Positions 46,432-58,100 of a DNA stretch of 64,000 nt are shown here, piece after piece. The notes under the pieces are model-generated. The model saw only the letters and a program-made list of their open reading frames with translations, ran no database searches and was not told the origin of the DNA. Made by a program: the position numbers and the translations under genes. Within the stretch, counting starts at the first letter, position 1. Every line of letters starts with the position of its first letter. The DNA comes from Marasmius tenuissimus (Eukaryota > Basidiomycota > Agaricomycetes > Agaricales > Marasmiaceae): NCBI GenBank assembly GCA_029532415.1, contig JAQOTA010000071.1, positions 806,001-870,000 on the forward strand, written 5' to 3'.

Positions 46432-47845
46432 AATCCTACGTGCTTCAACTCGCAAAACAGATGGTACATGTCTTTGACACTGTCAGGCTCGTCTATTATC
46501 CGGGTATCAAAGGCTCCCTCATATCTCAGGAGAATATCCACGGTGCCATCGAAATGTTGAAGACAGATTTACTCGCCTTGAAAGTACCTCATCCACCTCA
46601 AGTCAATATATCCGTCGTCGAGAAGGGGACAATTGAATTCTTCTGGAATACGAAGAAAGGAGGCGTAGGATATAGCCTCTACCCCAGCTTGGGTCGAATT
46701 TACTCAGACAATCCACAGACCCTCGATATTGTCCTCAATCAGCGATTCAGGATTTCAGCCAAACAACCAGAGCTACAAGAAACTTTACGATCCCTGTTGA
46801 TGTAAGACAATAATTCTACTGTTCGACCTCAAGGTAATTCTGACGTCTCCACACCTACAGTAAAAACGTTGAATTTCAATCGAAACCGTGAGTCACCTCG
46901 GTTGGGTTGTCGATCTTTGTCCGCTGGGATTTGACGAAGTCGCCGTCTCAGTGCGCCTGACACTCCCACTCAACCACGCCGTCATTCTCAGTCGAGCTTT
47001 TCTGGTCACAGTACCCGAGATTCGTTGCAACACAACCCTACTCAGAAACGCCGTTCCTCGAACTTATCATGGACCAATCCGGAATCAGGGAAAGCATCGG
47101 TTAGCGATCGCAGCGTCGATAGCATGAGGGACTTGAAGTTGCAACGGGAGGCGCAGGAGCTGCTTGACGATATTGGGGAGAATATTCTCAAACCAAAAAT
47201 TGAGTCTGACTCGTCGCCAAAAATAGGCACTTTGGTTCGGAACGCTCAGCATAGGGAATCTGCGTGACGCTGATGTACGGGTAGAAACCCTTGGCAGCTC
47301 CCACCCATGGTCCGACACAATCAAACAGCGCATGCGACAAAGTCCAACCAAAGCTTGATCTACAAGTGAGTAACGGACCGACTTAGTGTCCCGTCTTCGT
47401 CGTCACTAAGGATTCTCCTAGGAACCCAGAGTTGGTCCATGTAGAAACGGTATTCCGGTGTCTGCGGAGAGCCTACTTTCAGAACTTGCGGAAGTAAGAC
47501 GGAAAATAGCTGCTGAGGTTGCGAAGGAGAGCGCAATTTGTGAGCAACTGAGGACTCGGGGTGTGACTCCGGATTTGTCCACCGATGGGCTGCTCATGAG
47601 TGCGAGGGAAATAGGTGCGAAACTCCGTCGTTGTGCGTTTCCGTTAGATTGAACATGTCCGCTTCAAAGCCCAATTTCGACAGGCATCAATGCAATTGCT
47701 GGAGGAGAAAAAACGCAGGAAGGCTGCAGAAGACGCTTTGAAAGACGTACAACGCGAATGCCGAGAACCGTTCGTTGTCCCTGCACTCCTTGACGCGTTT
47801 GTGGCGCTCTCGAATGCCTCGACAAACATCCTCGATGGCCGATGA
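46432..47845 (+). CDS. conserved hypothetical protein, 5' end not resolved
   Basis: Unrecognised function; its style matches a hypothetical family I have seen in agaricomycetes. The first secure exon follows a CTCTTTTCAG acceptor at 46431 and reads SYVLQLAKQMVHVFDTVRLV. It continues IHGAIEMLKTDLLALKVPHP, VVEKGTIEFFWNTKKGGVGY and GRIYSDNPQTLDIVLNQRFR, which look like a small alpha/beta domain. Middle exons are Ser-rich (GHSTRDSLQHNPTQKRRSS) with a helix RDLKLQREAQELLDDIGENI. The last exons form a coiled coil and end RECREPFVVPALLDAFVALS and NASTNILDGR at 47845. The start codon and one middle junction are uncertain. No signal peptide seen. The function is unknown. Confidence 0.55.
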
Positions 47846-49159
47846 TTCCACATATACCATCCGTTCATTTCTTGTCTCTCATCTTACAAGATCTAGTGGT
47901 CTTGATTCTACGATTCTATTTTCATAGTGTATATATATAATGTGTACTGTAGTTCCAGTTGGCACACAGAAGCCGCCTTTTCGTCCGCCCGCATCGACGT
48001 ACACCACCTAGAAAATCACACTTTAGCATTCAAACATTGTGAAGTGTAGGTGTCCGATGGGCTGATTCACGGTTGTTCAAGTGGGGATCACACGCACCTG
48101 GCCACGAGAGTCTAATGTTCAGAGCCAAAGCGAAGAACGTCAAGAGAACGTGTATGGAATCGATCTAAGCCACGGGGTTTTCCATACGCTACTCATCGAG
48201 ACTATGACGGTTGAACCAAGGGTTGTCATATGTTGCGTCCGTCGAGGAGGCTAGCGAACGCTGTAAAGTGACTTCTCTTGATATATTAACCTTGTCCATC
48301 GATTCGATCGAGTTAGGGTGACTGGGGCTGTTGGCTTCGTGGGCCGAGGTTGCTTGACCTTCCATGAGCACCTGCAGAGTTCCTTTAGAAGGTGGTTCAA
48401 TTCGCGTTGTGGTTGCGTGACCAAGATTTTAATGATCATCCTTCTACATCGACAAGCACCGACCCGTGTTTTCTGCGCGTGACTGACAGGATTTCCTCGC
48501 GATGAACCCTCCCTTCGGTATTCCAGATTGACAATTCCTCAGTCTTCAAGGTTTCTCCAGGGTCGCTTTTTGAAATGTAATTAGACTTGAAGGAATACAG
48601 CTAGTGATGGTTATCCCTCGGTTCTCGGAAACGGACAACGAACCTGAGCCTTCAATATCAACCTAGCGGATCCCGGTAGACAACGCGTGTTGTATTCTTG
48701 GTTTCTGAAAAGGTTACTACAGCAAAGCGACACGACTTTGGGGCGTGTACCGCTTAAACTGGTCGATATGTCACAAAAAGCAAGGTCTGGAATGCAGCAT
48801 GGATCGATGGGGTGAATCCTGGGTAGGTGTAAGACGAGAGATTGGTAACGCCCCAGAAATTTGAGGAAAATTCGTTGGGTTTTATTGATTCGTAGGTCAT
48901 CAAGCCGAAGAGATTGATGGAGAAAAAACGCTGGAGAATAGAGTACTCGCCGAACTGGCAGCGGGAATAGGGCCTGGTTGATGGAATTGAAATTTGAGAT
49001 TGAGGAATTAGCGCGTCGATCATGTGACCTCGATTGCAGGCAAGAAAAAATTTCAATTCGTTGGGGTAAAGGTTTGGGGACCAGCTATATAGACAACGGA
49101 TTCTATCGCCTATCCCATCTTCCCCTCGTCCCTCCACGACGTCCGCCACGACATCGACG
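47846..49159. other. 1.3-kb region upstream of fatty acid synthase
   Basis: No supported gene. A 180-codon minus-strand open frame (48754-49296) overlaps the synthase promoter and first exon and is probably fortuitous. The right end carries the synthase core promoter. Confidence 0.45.
49086..49092 (+). promoter_or_regulatory. TATA box of fatty acid synthase
   Basis: TATATAG lies 68-74 bp before the ATG at 49160 and is followed by a C/T-rich leader (CCCATCTTCCCCTCGTCCC). This suits a strongly expressed housekeeping gene. Confidence 0.5.
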
Positions 49160-52100
49160 ATGGCCACGACTTCCTCCTGCCCTTCTACCATTACAAAACG
49201 CCCTATAATCGTTTCTCTGGGCAAATCTAGAGTACGCGTGCTCATTGTTCTTCGTGCCATGTGCTTATCGTTGCTCACTTTGATCTCAGGTCTCAATCCC
49301 AGTTTCCACCAACCACGATGAATGGATTTCAGCAGAGGTCCTTCGAGATGAATTTGCTCATGAACAGTCTCTCATAGATGCGGTCGATACCACCGCAGAA
49401 CTAGAAAACCAGGCAGAAGCCAACCTAGAACTTGCGGCTCGTTTCCTCGGCTTCGTTGCTCAAAGGATCGACATAGATTCGGAATCCATTATTGCTCGCA
49501 CCTCACTATTGCTCAATGTGTTCAAATTCTTCACCACCACTTACCTCTCTGAAAAGGACGTGCACTCGCTCACGTCCACCTTCGACGTTGAAGTCAGGAA
49601 AACGGTCCTCTCTTCGTATTTCCTTGCTCTAGCTGCTCTTAGAAACCGCGGGGAGAAGGATATTCCAGTCGGACCCCAGTCGGCTCTTCTTGCTGCCGCT
49701 TCGTCTGGCAAGGCCTCGATATATGCTCTTTTCGGAGGCCAGGGAACAGGCGAAGTCTACATCGACGAACTCCAATACCTTTACGACATATACAAGCCCT
49801 TTGTCGCCCCCCTCATCTCCACTCTCACCGACGTCCTCGTTCCTCTTGCTGAGCAGCATCAGGAAACATCATTCTACACCCACGGGCTTGATGTCGCGTC
49901 GTGGCTTTCGGGCGCGTCCACGCGTCCTTCTGGCGCTTATTTCGCGTCCATTCCCCTTTCCCTGCCTCTTGTTGGCGTCACACAGCTGGTACAATATCTC
50001 GTGGTCTGCCATGTTACCGGTTTGACCCCAGGAGAAGTGGGTGACCGCATCAAGGGGGCCACTGGCCATTCCCAAGGTGTGGTTTCTGCTGTCGCCATTG
50101 CAGCTTCTACATCCTTCGAATCGTTCACCGAGAACGCGAAGAAGGCCACCAGGTGGCTTTTCTTCTGCGGTATGCGCGGTCAGGAGGCATTCCCCGTTGT
50201 CTCCTTGGAGCCCGAGCTCGTCAAGGACTCGGTTGAGGGCGGGGAAGGCACACCCTCTCCCATGCTTTCCGTCACCGGTCTCTCTCTCAAGGAACTCGAG
50301 CCACACATTTCGAAGACCAACAAGTTCCTTCCGGACAACTCCCAGCTCGCTGTTTCCCTACACAATGGCCCCCGCACCTTCGTCGTCAACGGCCCTGCCC
50401 GTGCTTTGTACGGACTGGTGGTCAACCTCAGGAAGATCCGTGCCCAGAGCGGCCAAGAGCAAAGCAAGATTGCCTTTTCCCAGAGGAAACCTGTCTTCTC
50501 CGTGCGATTCTTGCCCGTGAATGCACCTTATCATAGCAAGTACTTGAGACCTGCGACACAGAAACTCGTCGAGGAAGACTTGAAAGGGGATCCCCTCTGG
50601 AAGTCCGATGAGCTTCGCATTCCTGTTTTCAACACTGAGGATGGTGAGCAGTATTTCTTTGTGATTACTATATGCGTTCTCAATACTTTTCAAAGGTTCG
50701 GATATGCGCTCGTCAACGGTGCCCATTGCTCGGTCTCTTTGTGACCAAATTTTCACCTCTCCGATCCATTGGTCGAAGGCAACCAACTTCCCCGACTCGT
50801 CGACCCATGCTGTCGACTTCGGTCCTGGTGGTTTGAGTGGTATCGGCCCCTTGACCGCTCGAAATGAGGATGGTCGAGGGCTTCGGGTTATCACCCTTGG
50901 CGAACGTGGTAAGGGCGATGCGGAGTTTTTCGACTCTCTGAATGTCCAACACGAGGACAACTGGACCTCAAAATGGTCTCCTGGACTTGTCAAGACCAGG
51001 TACGTTGTGTTTTTAAAACAATCTGTCGTCCAGATGACTGGAGGCGTCTTGTAGCGATGGTACCATTCAACTCGATACTCCGTTCTCGCGCCTGTTGGGC
51101 AAACCTCCTATCATGGTCGCCGGCATGACTCCTTCAACCGTCAAGGCCGGCTTTGTGAGCGCAGTACTCGATGCTGGTTACCACATCGAACTGGCTGGTG
51201 GCGGACACTACAACGCTGCGGCGCTTCGCTCCAAAGTCGCCGAGATCCAGTCCAAGGTTCCCGCCGGTGTCGGTATCACTCTCAACTCCTTGTACATCAA
51301 CCCCAGACAGTTCGGCTTCCAATTCCCTCTTTGGCAAGAGATGAGGAAGGAGGGTCTTCCGATCGAAGGTTTCTGTGTTGCGGCTGGTATCCCTAGTACC
51401 GAGAAGGCCGTCGAGATCATTGATGGCCTGAGGAACGCGGGAATCAAACATGTCTCCTTCAAGCCCGGTTCCGTCGAAGGAATTCGTCAAGTCGTCAGTA
51501 TCGCTGCTGCGAACCCCGATTTCCCGATCATCATGCAGTGGACTGGTGGTCGGGCCGGTGGCCACCACTCCTTCGAAGACTTCCATCAACCCGTCCTTTC
51601 CACCTACCGTTCCATTCGCAAACACGATAACCTCGTCCTCGTTGGTGGCTCTGGCTTCGGTGCTGCTGATGATGTATGGCCATACCTCACTGGTGAATGG
51701 TCCGCTGCGTACGGCGTTCAGCCCATGCCCTTCGATGGTTTCCTTTTCGCCAGCCGTGTCATGGTTGCCAAGGAGGCACACACGAGCTCTTCCGTCAAGG
51801 ATCTCATCGTTGCCTGCTCTGGTGTCGATGATGGCGAATGGGAGGGCACCTACACCAAGCCGACTGGCGGTATCCTTACTGTTCGCTCCGAGCTCGGAGA
51901 GCCGATTCATAAGGTCGCTACCCGTGGTGTCAAGCTCTGGAAAGAGTTTGACGATACCGTCTTCAAGATGCCAAAGGAGAAGCGTGAGACTTGGTTGGTT
52001 GAGCACCGCGACGAGGTCATCGAGAAGTTGAACCGCGACTTCAGCAAGCCCTGGTTCCCGATGAAGAAGGATGGCACAGTTGCTAAGGACTTGGGTGATA

Positions 52101-55100
52101 TGACCTACCAGGAAGTCGTGCTGAGGATGATTCGATTGATGTACGTTGCTCACCAGCAACGATGGGTGGACATTTCATTACGAAACCTGACTGGCGACTG
52201 GTTGCGTCGCGTCGAGGAGCGTTTCGCTGGTGTCAATGGAGGTGGACTCAAGACTTCCATCCTCCAGTCCTACACCTCTCTGGATGACCCCCTTCCTTTC
52301 GTCGAGACGTTCTTCCAGAAATACCCCTCCGCTGCCGATCAGCTTTTGTCTGCCGATGATACTGGTTACTTCCTCGCCATTTCTCAGAGACCCGGCCAGA
52401 AGCCTGTGCCGTTCATTCCTGTTTTAGATGCTGGTTTCGAAGTCTGGTTCAAGAAGGTGCGTTCCAGACAACTGTGCTATAATAACCTACTAATTGACCT
52501 TACTTAGGACTCCCTCTGGGCCGCAGAAGATATTGAGGCTGTCTTTGACCAGGACCCTCAACGTGTGTGCATCCTTCAAGGGCCTGTGGCCGTTAAGCAT
52601 TCCACGGTCAAGGATGAACCCATCAAGGAGATCTTTGGCAACATCAACTCTACTTTGATCGCGCGTCTCCTTGAACGTCAATACGGCGGTGACGCTTCCA
52701 AGGTTCCTACTGTCGACTACCTTGCCCTCCGTCCCTCTCCCGCTTCCATCCCTCCCACCGTCAAGCGCACTAGCTCTCCCACCGAAGTTGTGTACGAGTT
52801 CGGCAAGCAACTTCCTGAAGCATCAGGATGGCTTGAAGTCCTCGCTGGGCCGGCTCTCAGCTGGCTTCGAGCTTTGGTCGACTCGACTACGATCGTCCAA
52901 GGAACCTCCTACATCAACAACCCCCTTCGTCGTCTTCTCATCCCTCGCCCGAACCAGAAGGTCGTCGTCTCTTATAACAGCGATATTCCCACCAGCGTCA
53001 ACATTTATGGTGCTGCTCGCTCCTACGGCTCTCACCAAGCCGACTTCAAGGCCGTGGAGATCAAATACGATCAGTCCTCTCAGCTCATCGATGTAACGAT
53101 GTTTGAGGAGCGCCGCGGCGTCTCTGTACCTCTTTCCCTTCAATTCCAATACAAGCCTTCTATGGGCTCCGCTCCTATCCACGAGATCGTCGATGGACGC
53201 AACGACCGTATCAAGTCGTTCTACTGGAAGTTGTGGTACGGCGACAACGAGTCTCTCCCCAAGCTCGACATCCACGATGTCTTCACGGGACCTGAGGTCA
53301 CCTTGGACGCCCAAGACGTTGAGAAGTTCTGCACCATCGTTGGCAATCATGACGAGTCCTTCAAGACCGTTCGCACCGATACCGTCGGTGCCCCTATGGA
53401 TTTCGCTATCGTTGCCGGCTGGCAGGTGAGTTGAAGAAAAGCCTTGGTCTCTTGTGTGATTACTGACACTATTCACAGGCTATCATCAAGTCCATCTTCC
53501 CTCAAGCTATCGATGGTGACCTCCTCCGATTGGTCCATCTCTCGAATAGCTTCCGCATGGTGAATGGCGCTCGTCCGTTACAAGTCGGAGACAAGTGCCG
53601 CTCGGAGGCCAAGATCGTTTCCGTTGTGAACTCTCGTGAAGGCAAGATCGTGAAAGTCAAGGGCCATGTCTATCGAGATGATCTCCCTGTCATCGAGGTC
53701 GTTTCTGCCTTCCTTTACCGCGGATCCTTCACCGATTTCGAGAACACCTTCGAGATCAGCCAGGAAGGGGACTACATCGTGTCTCTTGCCACTGACGCCG
53801 ACGTCGGTGTTCTCCAGTCCAAAGAGTGGTTCCACTGGGACGATGAGTCGAAACCGCTGGCTGCTGGTACTTCGTTGATCTTCCGGGTACAAACGGAGGT
53901 TTCGTTCAAGGATCGTGCCACGTACCGAAGCCTTTCAGTCACTGGCGAGGTCTTCACCCGCAACTACTTGAAGCAACTCACGAAGGTTGCGACAGTCGAG
54001 TTCCAGCAGGATGACTCTCAGGGTAATCCCGTCGTTGCTTACTTGCAGCGACATGGATCACCGGAGGGCCTCCTTGTTCCTCTCCCGAACGATGGATACA
54101 CTCTCGCTGGCACCGATGGCAGTACCACATTTAATGCTCCTCTCACCAACGAGCCCTACTCCGGCATCTCTGGTGATTTTAACCCCATCCACATCAACCC
54201 CTACTTCTCGTGCTATGCCTCCCTTCCTGCCACCATCACCCATGGTCTTTGGTCGAGTGCCGCTACTCGTCGCTACGTCGAGAACGTCGTTGCCAAGGGA
54301 CATCCCGAGCGGGTTCTTTCGTGAGTCATGTATCTGATTTTACTGGATTTAGCTGACTTTTGTTCTCCTTAGATACGATGTCTCATTCGTCGGAATGGTC
54401 CTTCCGGGAGATGAGCTCTTCGTCAAGATTCGCCACATTGGTATGCGCGACGGTAACATGGTCGTCAAGATTGAGACCATCAATGAGCGTGGCGAGAAGG
54501 TGATTGATGGATCTGCCGAAGTCTCTCAGCCCAACACCGTCTACGTCTTCACTGGTCAGGGCTCGCAAGAGCCTGGAATGGGTATGGATCTGTACAACAG
54601 CTCACCCGCTGCTCGTGCTGTTTGGGAAGGTGCCGATGAGCATTTGCTCGCGGTTTACGGCTTCTCGATTATCGAGATAGTCAAGGACAATCCCAAGGAG
54701 AAGACGGTCCACTTCGGAGGAATTAAGGGCCAGGCCATTCGCCAACGCTACATGGACATGACCTACGACTCCATGGACAAGGATGGCAATATCCGAACCC
54801 TCCCTCTTTTCGCCGACATCGACGTTCGCACTCCCAAGTACACCTTCAGTCATCCCAACGGTCTTCTCTTTGCCACCCAATTTGCTCAGATTGCTCTCGT
54901 CGTTACCGAGAAAGCTGCCTTCGAGGACATGCGCATGAAGGGCTTCGTTCAGAAGGATTGCGCTTTTGCTGGCCACTCCCTTGGTGAATATTCCGCTTTG
55001 GCTTCCATCGCTGATGTTCTCCACATCTCTGCCCTGGTCGACGTCGTCTTCTACCGTGGTATCACCATGCAGCGAGCTGTCGAGCGCGACTCCAAGAACC

Positions 55101-58100
55101 GCTCCAACTATGCTATGTGTGCTGTCAACCCCAGCCGCATCTCGAAGACTTTCAGTGATGCTGCTCTTCGTGAAGTCGTTGATACGATTTCCACGAACAC
55201 GGGTTCGTTATTGGAGATTGTCAACTACAACGTCGAGGTAGGTTGCCGATCGAATGACTCGTGAAACTTTACTGACAAACTGTAGGGTCAACAATACGTT
55301 TGCGCTGGTGAACTCGTAGCCCTTCAAACGATGACGAATGTCCTCAACTACCTGAAGGTCAAGAAGGTAGACATTGCTAAGGTATGCCTCTCGTTCACTA
55401 GCATGATCAGGACTAACATTTTCTATCAGTTGACCGAGACCTTCTCCGTCGACAAGGTCAAGGAGATGCTCGGTGACATCGTCAAGGAGTGCCATCAACG
55501 TTCTCTCGAGTTGCAGCAAGCCGAGGGCTACATCAAGCTGGAACGTGGCTTTGCCACTATTCCTCTTCCTGGTATTGACGTGCCTTTCCATTCGAGATAT
55601 CTCTGGGCCGGAGTCATGCCCTTCAGGACCTGTAAGTCGCTATCTCGCCTCACACCTAAGTACAACATATTCATTGTTTTTCCAGATCTGTCGAAGAAGA
55701 TCAACCCGGCTCACCTCAACCCCGATGTCCTGATCGGGAAGTACATCCCCAACCTGATCGCCAAACCCTTCGATGTTACTCGCGAGTATGCTCAGATCAT
55801 CTACGACCAAACTTCCTCTCCTCGTCTCGACAAGGTCCTTAAGAAGTGGGACCAGGACCAGTGGGGTTCCGAGGAGCAGCGCCAACGCCTCGCTTACATC
55901 ATCCTCGTCGAGTTGCTCGCCTACCAATTCGCGTCGCCTGTTCGTTGGATCCAAACTCAGGACCTCCTTTTCAAACGCTACTCGTTCGAGCGTTTCATCG
56001 AACTCGGTCCATCACCCACATTGACTGGAATGGCCACTCGTACCCTCAAGGCCAAGTACGAGACCGAAGACGACTGTGTTTCTCGTACCCGCGAGATCCT
56101 GTGTCACGCGAAGCACTCGAAGGAGATCTACTACATGTTCGAGGACGAGCCCGAGGCGGCTCCAGCTGAAGCCGAGGCCTCCGAAACTCCTGCTCCGGCT
56201 GCTGCTGCACCGAGCGCCCCCGCTCCAGCGGCCGCTCCAGCTCCCGCACCTGCAGGGGCTGCTGTCAGCATCGAGGATGTGCCCATGAAGGCGGTTGACG
56301 TTCTGACTGTTATCGTCGCCCAGAAGTTGAAGAAGAAGGTCGACGAGGTCGCCATGTCTAAGTCCATCAAGGATCTCGTCGGCGGCAAGTCTACCCTCCA
56401 GAACGAGATTCTTGGTGACCTCCAGCAAGAATTCGCTTCTGCCCCAGAGAAGGGAGAGGAGCTTCCTCTCGAGGAACTTGGTGCTGCTCTCGGCACTGGC
56501 TACAATGGTGCGATGGGCAAGTACTCGAACGGTCTCGTCTCTCGAATGATCGGAGGCAAGTTCCCGGGAGGCTTCAACGCCTCTGCCGTCAAGTCCTATC
56601 TCTCCAAGTCTTGGGGCTTGGGTCCCTCACGCGCCGATGCTGTTCTCCTCATGGCCACTACGATGGAGCCTCCTAAGCGTTTCGGTTCAGAGCCTGAAGC
56701 CAAGTCGTTCCTGGATGGCGTCGTTGCGTTGTATGCTCAGCGAGCCGGTATCAGTCTTGCGGCAGCTGGCACAGGCGGAGCATCTGGTGGTTCCTCTGGC
56801 GGCCCGACTATCAACAGCGAGGAGTTCTTGAAGTTCCAGGCAGAGCAGGAGCAGTTTGCGGCGCAACACATCGAGCTCTACATGAGGTACCTCAAACGGG
56901 ACTCTCGTTCCGGTGAGATCTCCTTCGACCGCGAGAAAGCCAACTCCGTCGCTCTCCAAGCGAAGCTCGACAGCATCCTCAAGGAACACGGCGACCTTTA
57001 CATTGATGGAATCCAGCCCGTTTTCGATCCCGCGAAGGCACGTCACTTCGACTCGTCCTGGAACTGGGTGCGTCAAGACGCCCTCCTCATGTACTACGAT
57101 ATCCTCTTCGGTCGCCTCACCACAGTTGATCGTGAGATTACTGCTCGGTGCATTGCTCTTCTCAACAGAGCGGACCCTGAAATGCTCGCGTACATGCAGT
57201 ACCACATCGACCGCTGCGATCCCAACAAGGGTGAGAAGTATAAGCTCGCGAAGGAGTTCGGCCAACAGTTGATCGACAACACTCGTCAAATCCTTGGTCA
57301 GCCCCCTGTGTACAAAGATGGTATGTTCTTTATCTGGTTGATCCTCTTCAGGGAAGTGACGCATATATATTTTTAGTCACGTTCCCGACGGCTCCTCATA
57401 CCGAGGTTACTGCCAAGGGTGAGATTGTCTACACCGAGGTCATTCGGGAGAATGTACGCAAGCTCGAGGCCTATGTGGAGGAGATGGCCAGCAGTGAGCC
57501 CGTGTCTGGCCAGGTGAACATCCAGAAGGTTCAGGACGATGTCCTGAAATTGTGGACCATCGTCAAATCGCAGCCGGAAATTAGCCAGGAGCAGAAGAAT
57601 CGCATCAAGGGTCTTTACGAGGGAGTCGTTCGCTCACTACGCAAGGGATCGGACACACCCCAGCGCACCCCTCGTACTCCTCGTAGCCGTCGCTCTTCGT
57701 CGCAGTTCTTGCGCCCTCAGGTTTCCGCGATCACCTCTGTTTCGGCGGAAAACGTTCCTCTTCTTCACCTCAAGCGTAAAGAGGGGACTACCTGGGAATA
57801 CAGCAGCAACCTCACGAGCGTTTACTTGGACGTTTTGCACGAGATCGCAACGGCAGGGACGACGTTCAAGGACAAGAACGCACTTCTCACCGGTGTTGGA
57901 AAAGGTTCGATCGGAGTCGAAGTCGTCAAGGGTTTGCTTTCTGGTGGTGCCCACGTTGTGATCACCACTTCTCGCTACAACCGCTCTACCGTCGAATACT
58001 ACCAGTCCATCTTCCAGACATTCGGTAGTCGCGGATCCGCCCTGACAGTTGTTCCCTTCAATCAAGGCTCCAAGCAGGATGTAGAGGCATTGGTGGACTA

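Noticed and set aside
48754..49296. 180-codon minus-strand frame over the synthase promoter
   Set aside because: It overlaps the TATA box and first exon of the synthase and shows no domain or splice support.
51134..52159. 341-codon open frame antisense to fatty acid synthase
   Set aside because: It lies wholly opposite a well-supported coding exon with strong codon bias, which keeps the complementary frame open. No domain is recognisable.
52823..53476. 217-codon antisense open frame in fatty acid synthase
   Set aside because: Same cause: a shadow of the coding exon on the other strand, with no family features.
55640..55900. Splitting the fatty acid synthase into separate beta and alpha genes
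   Set aside because: One exon crosses the junction without stop, intron or promoter signals, and both halves share one frame.
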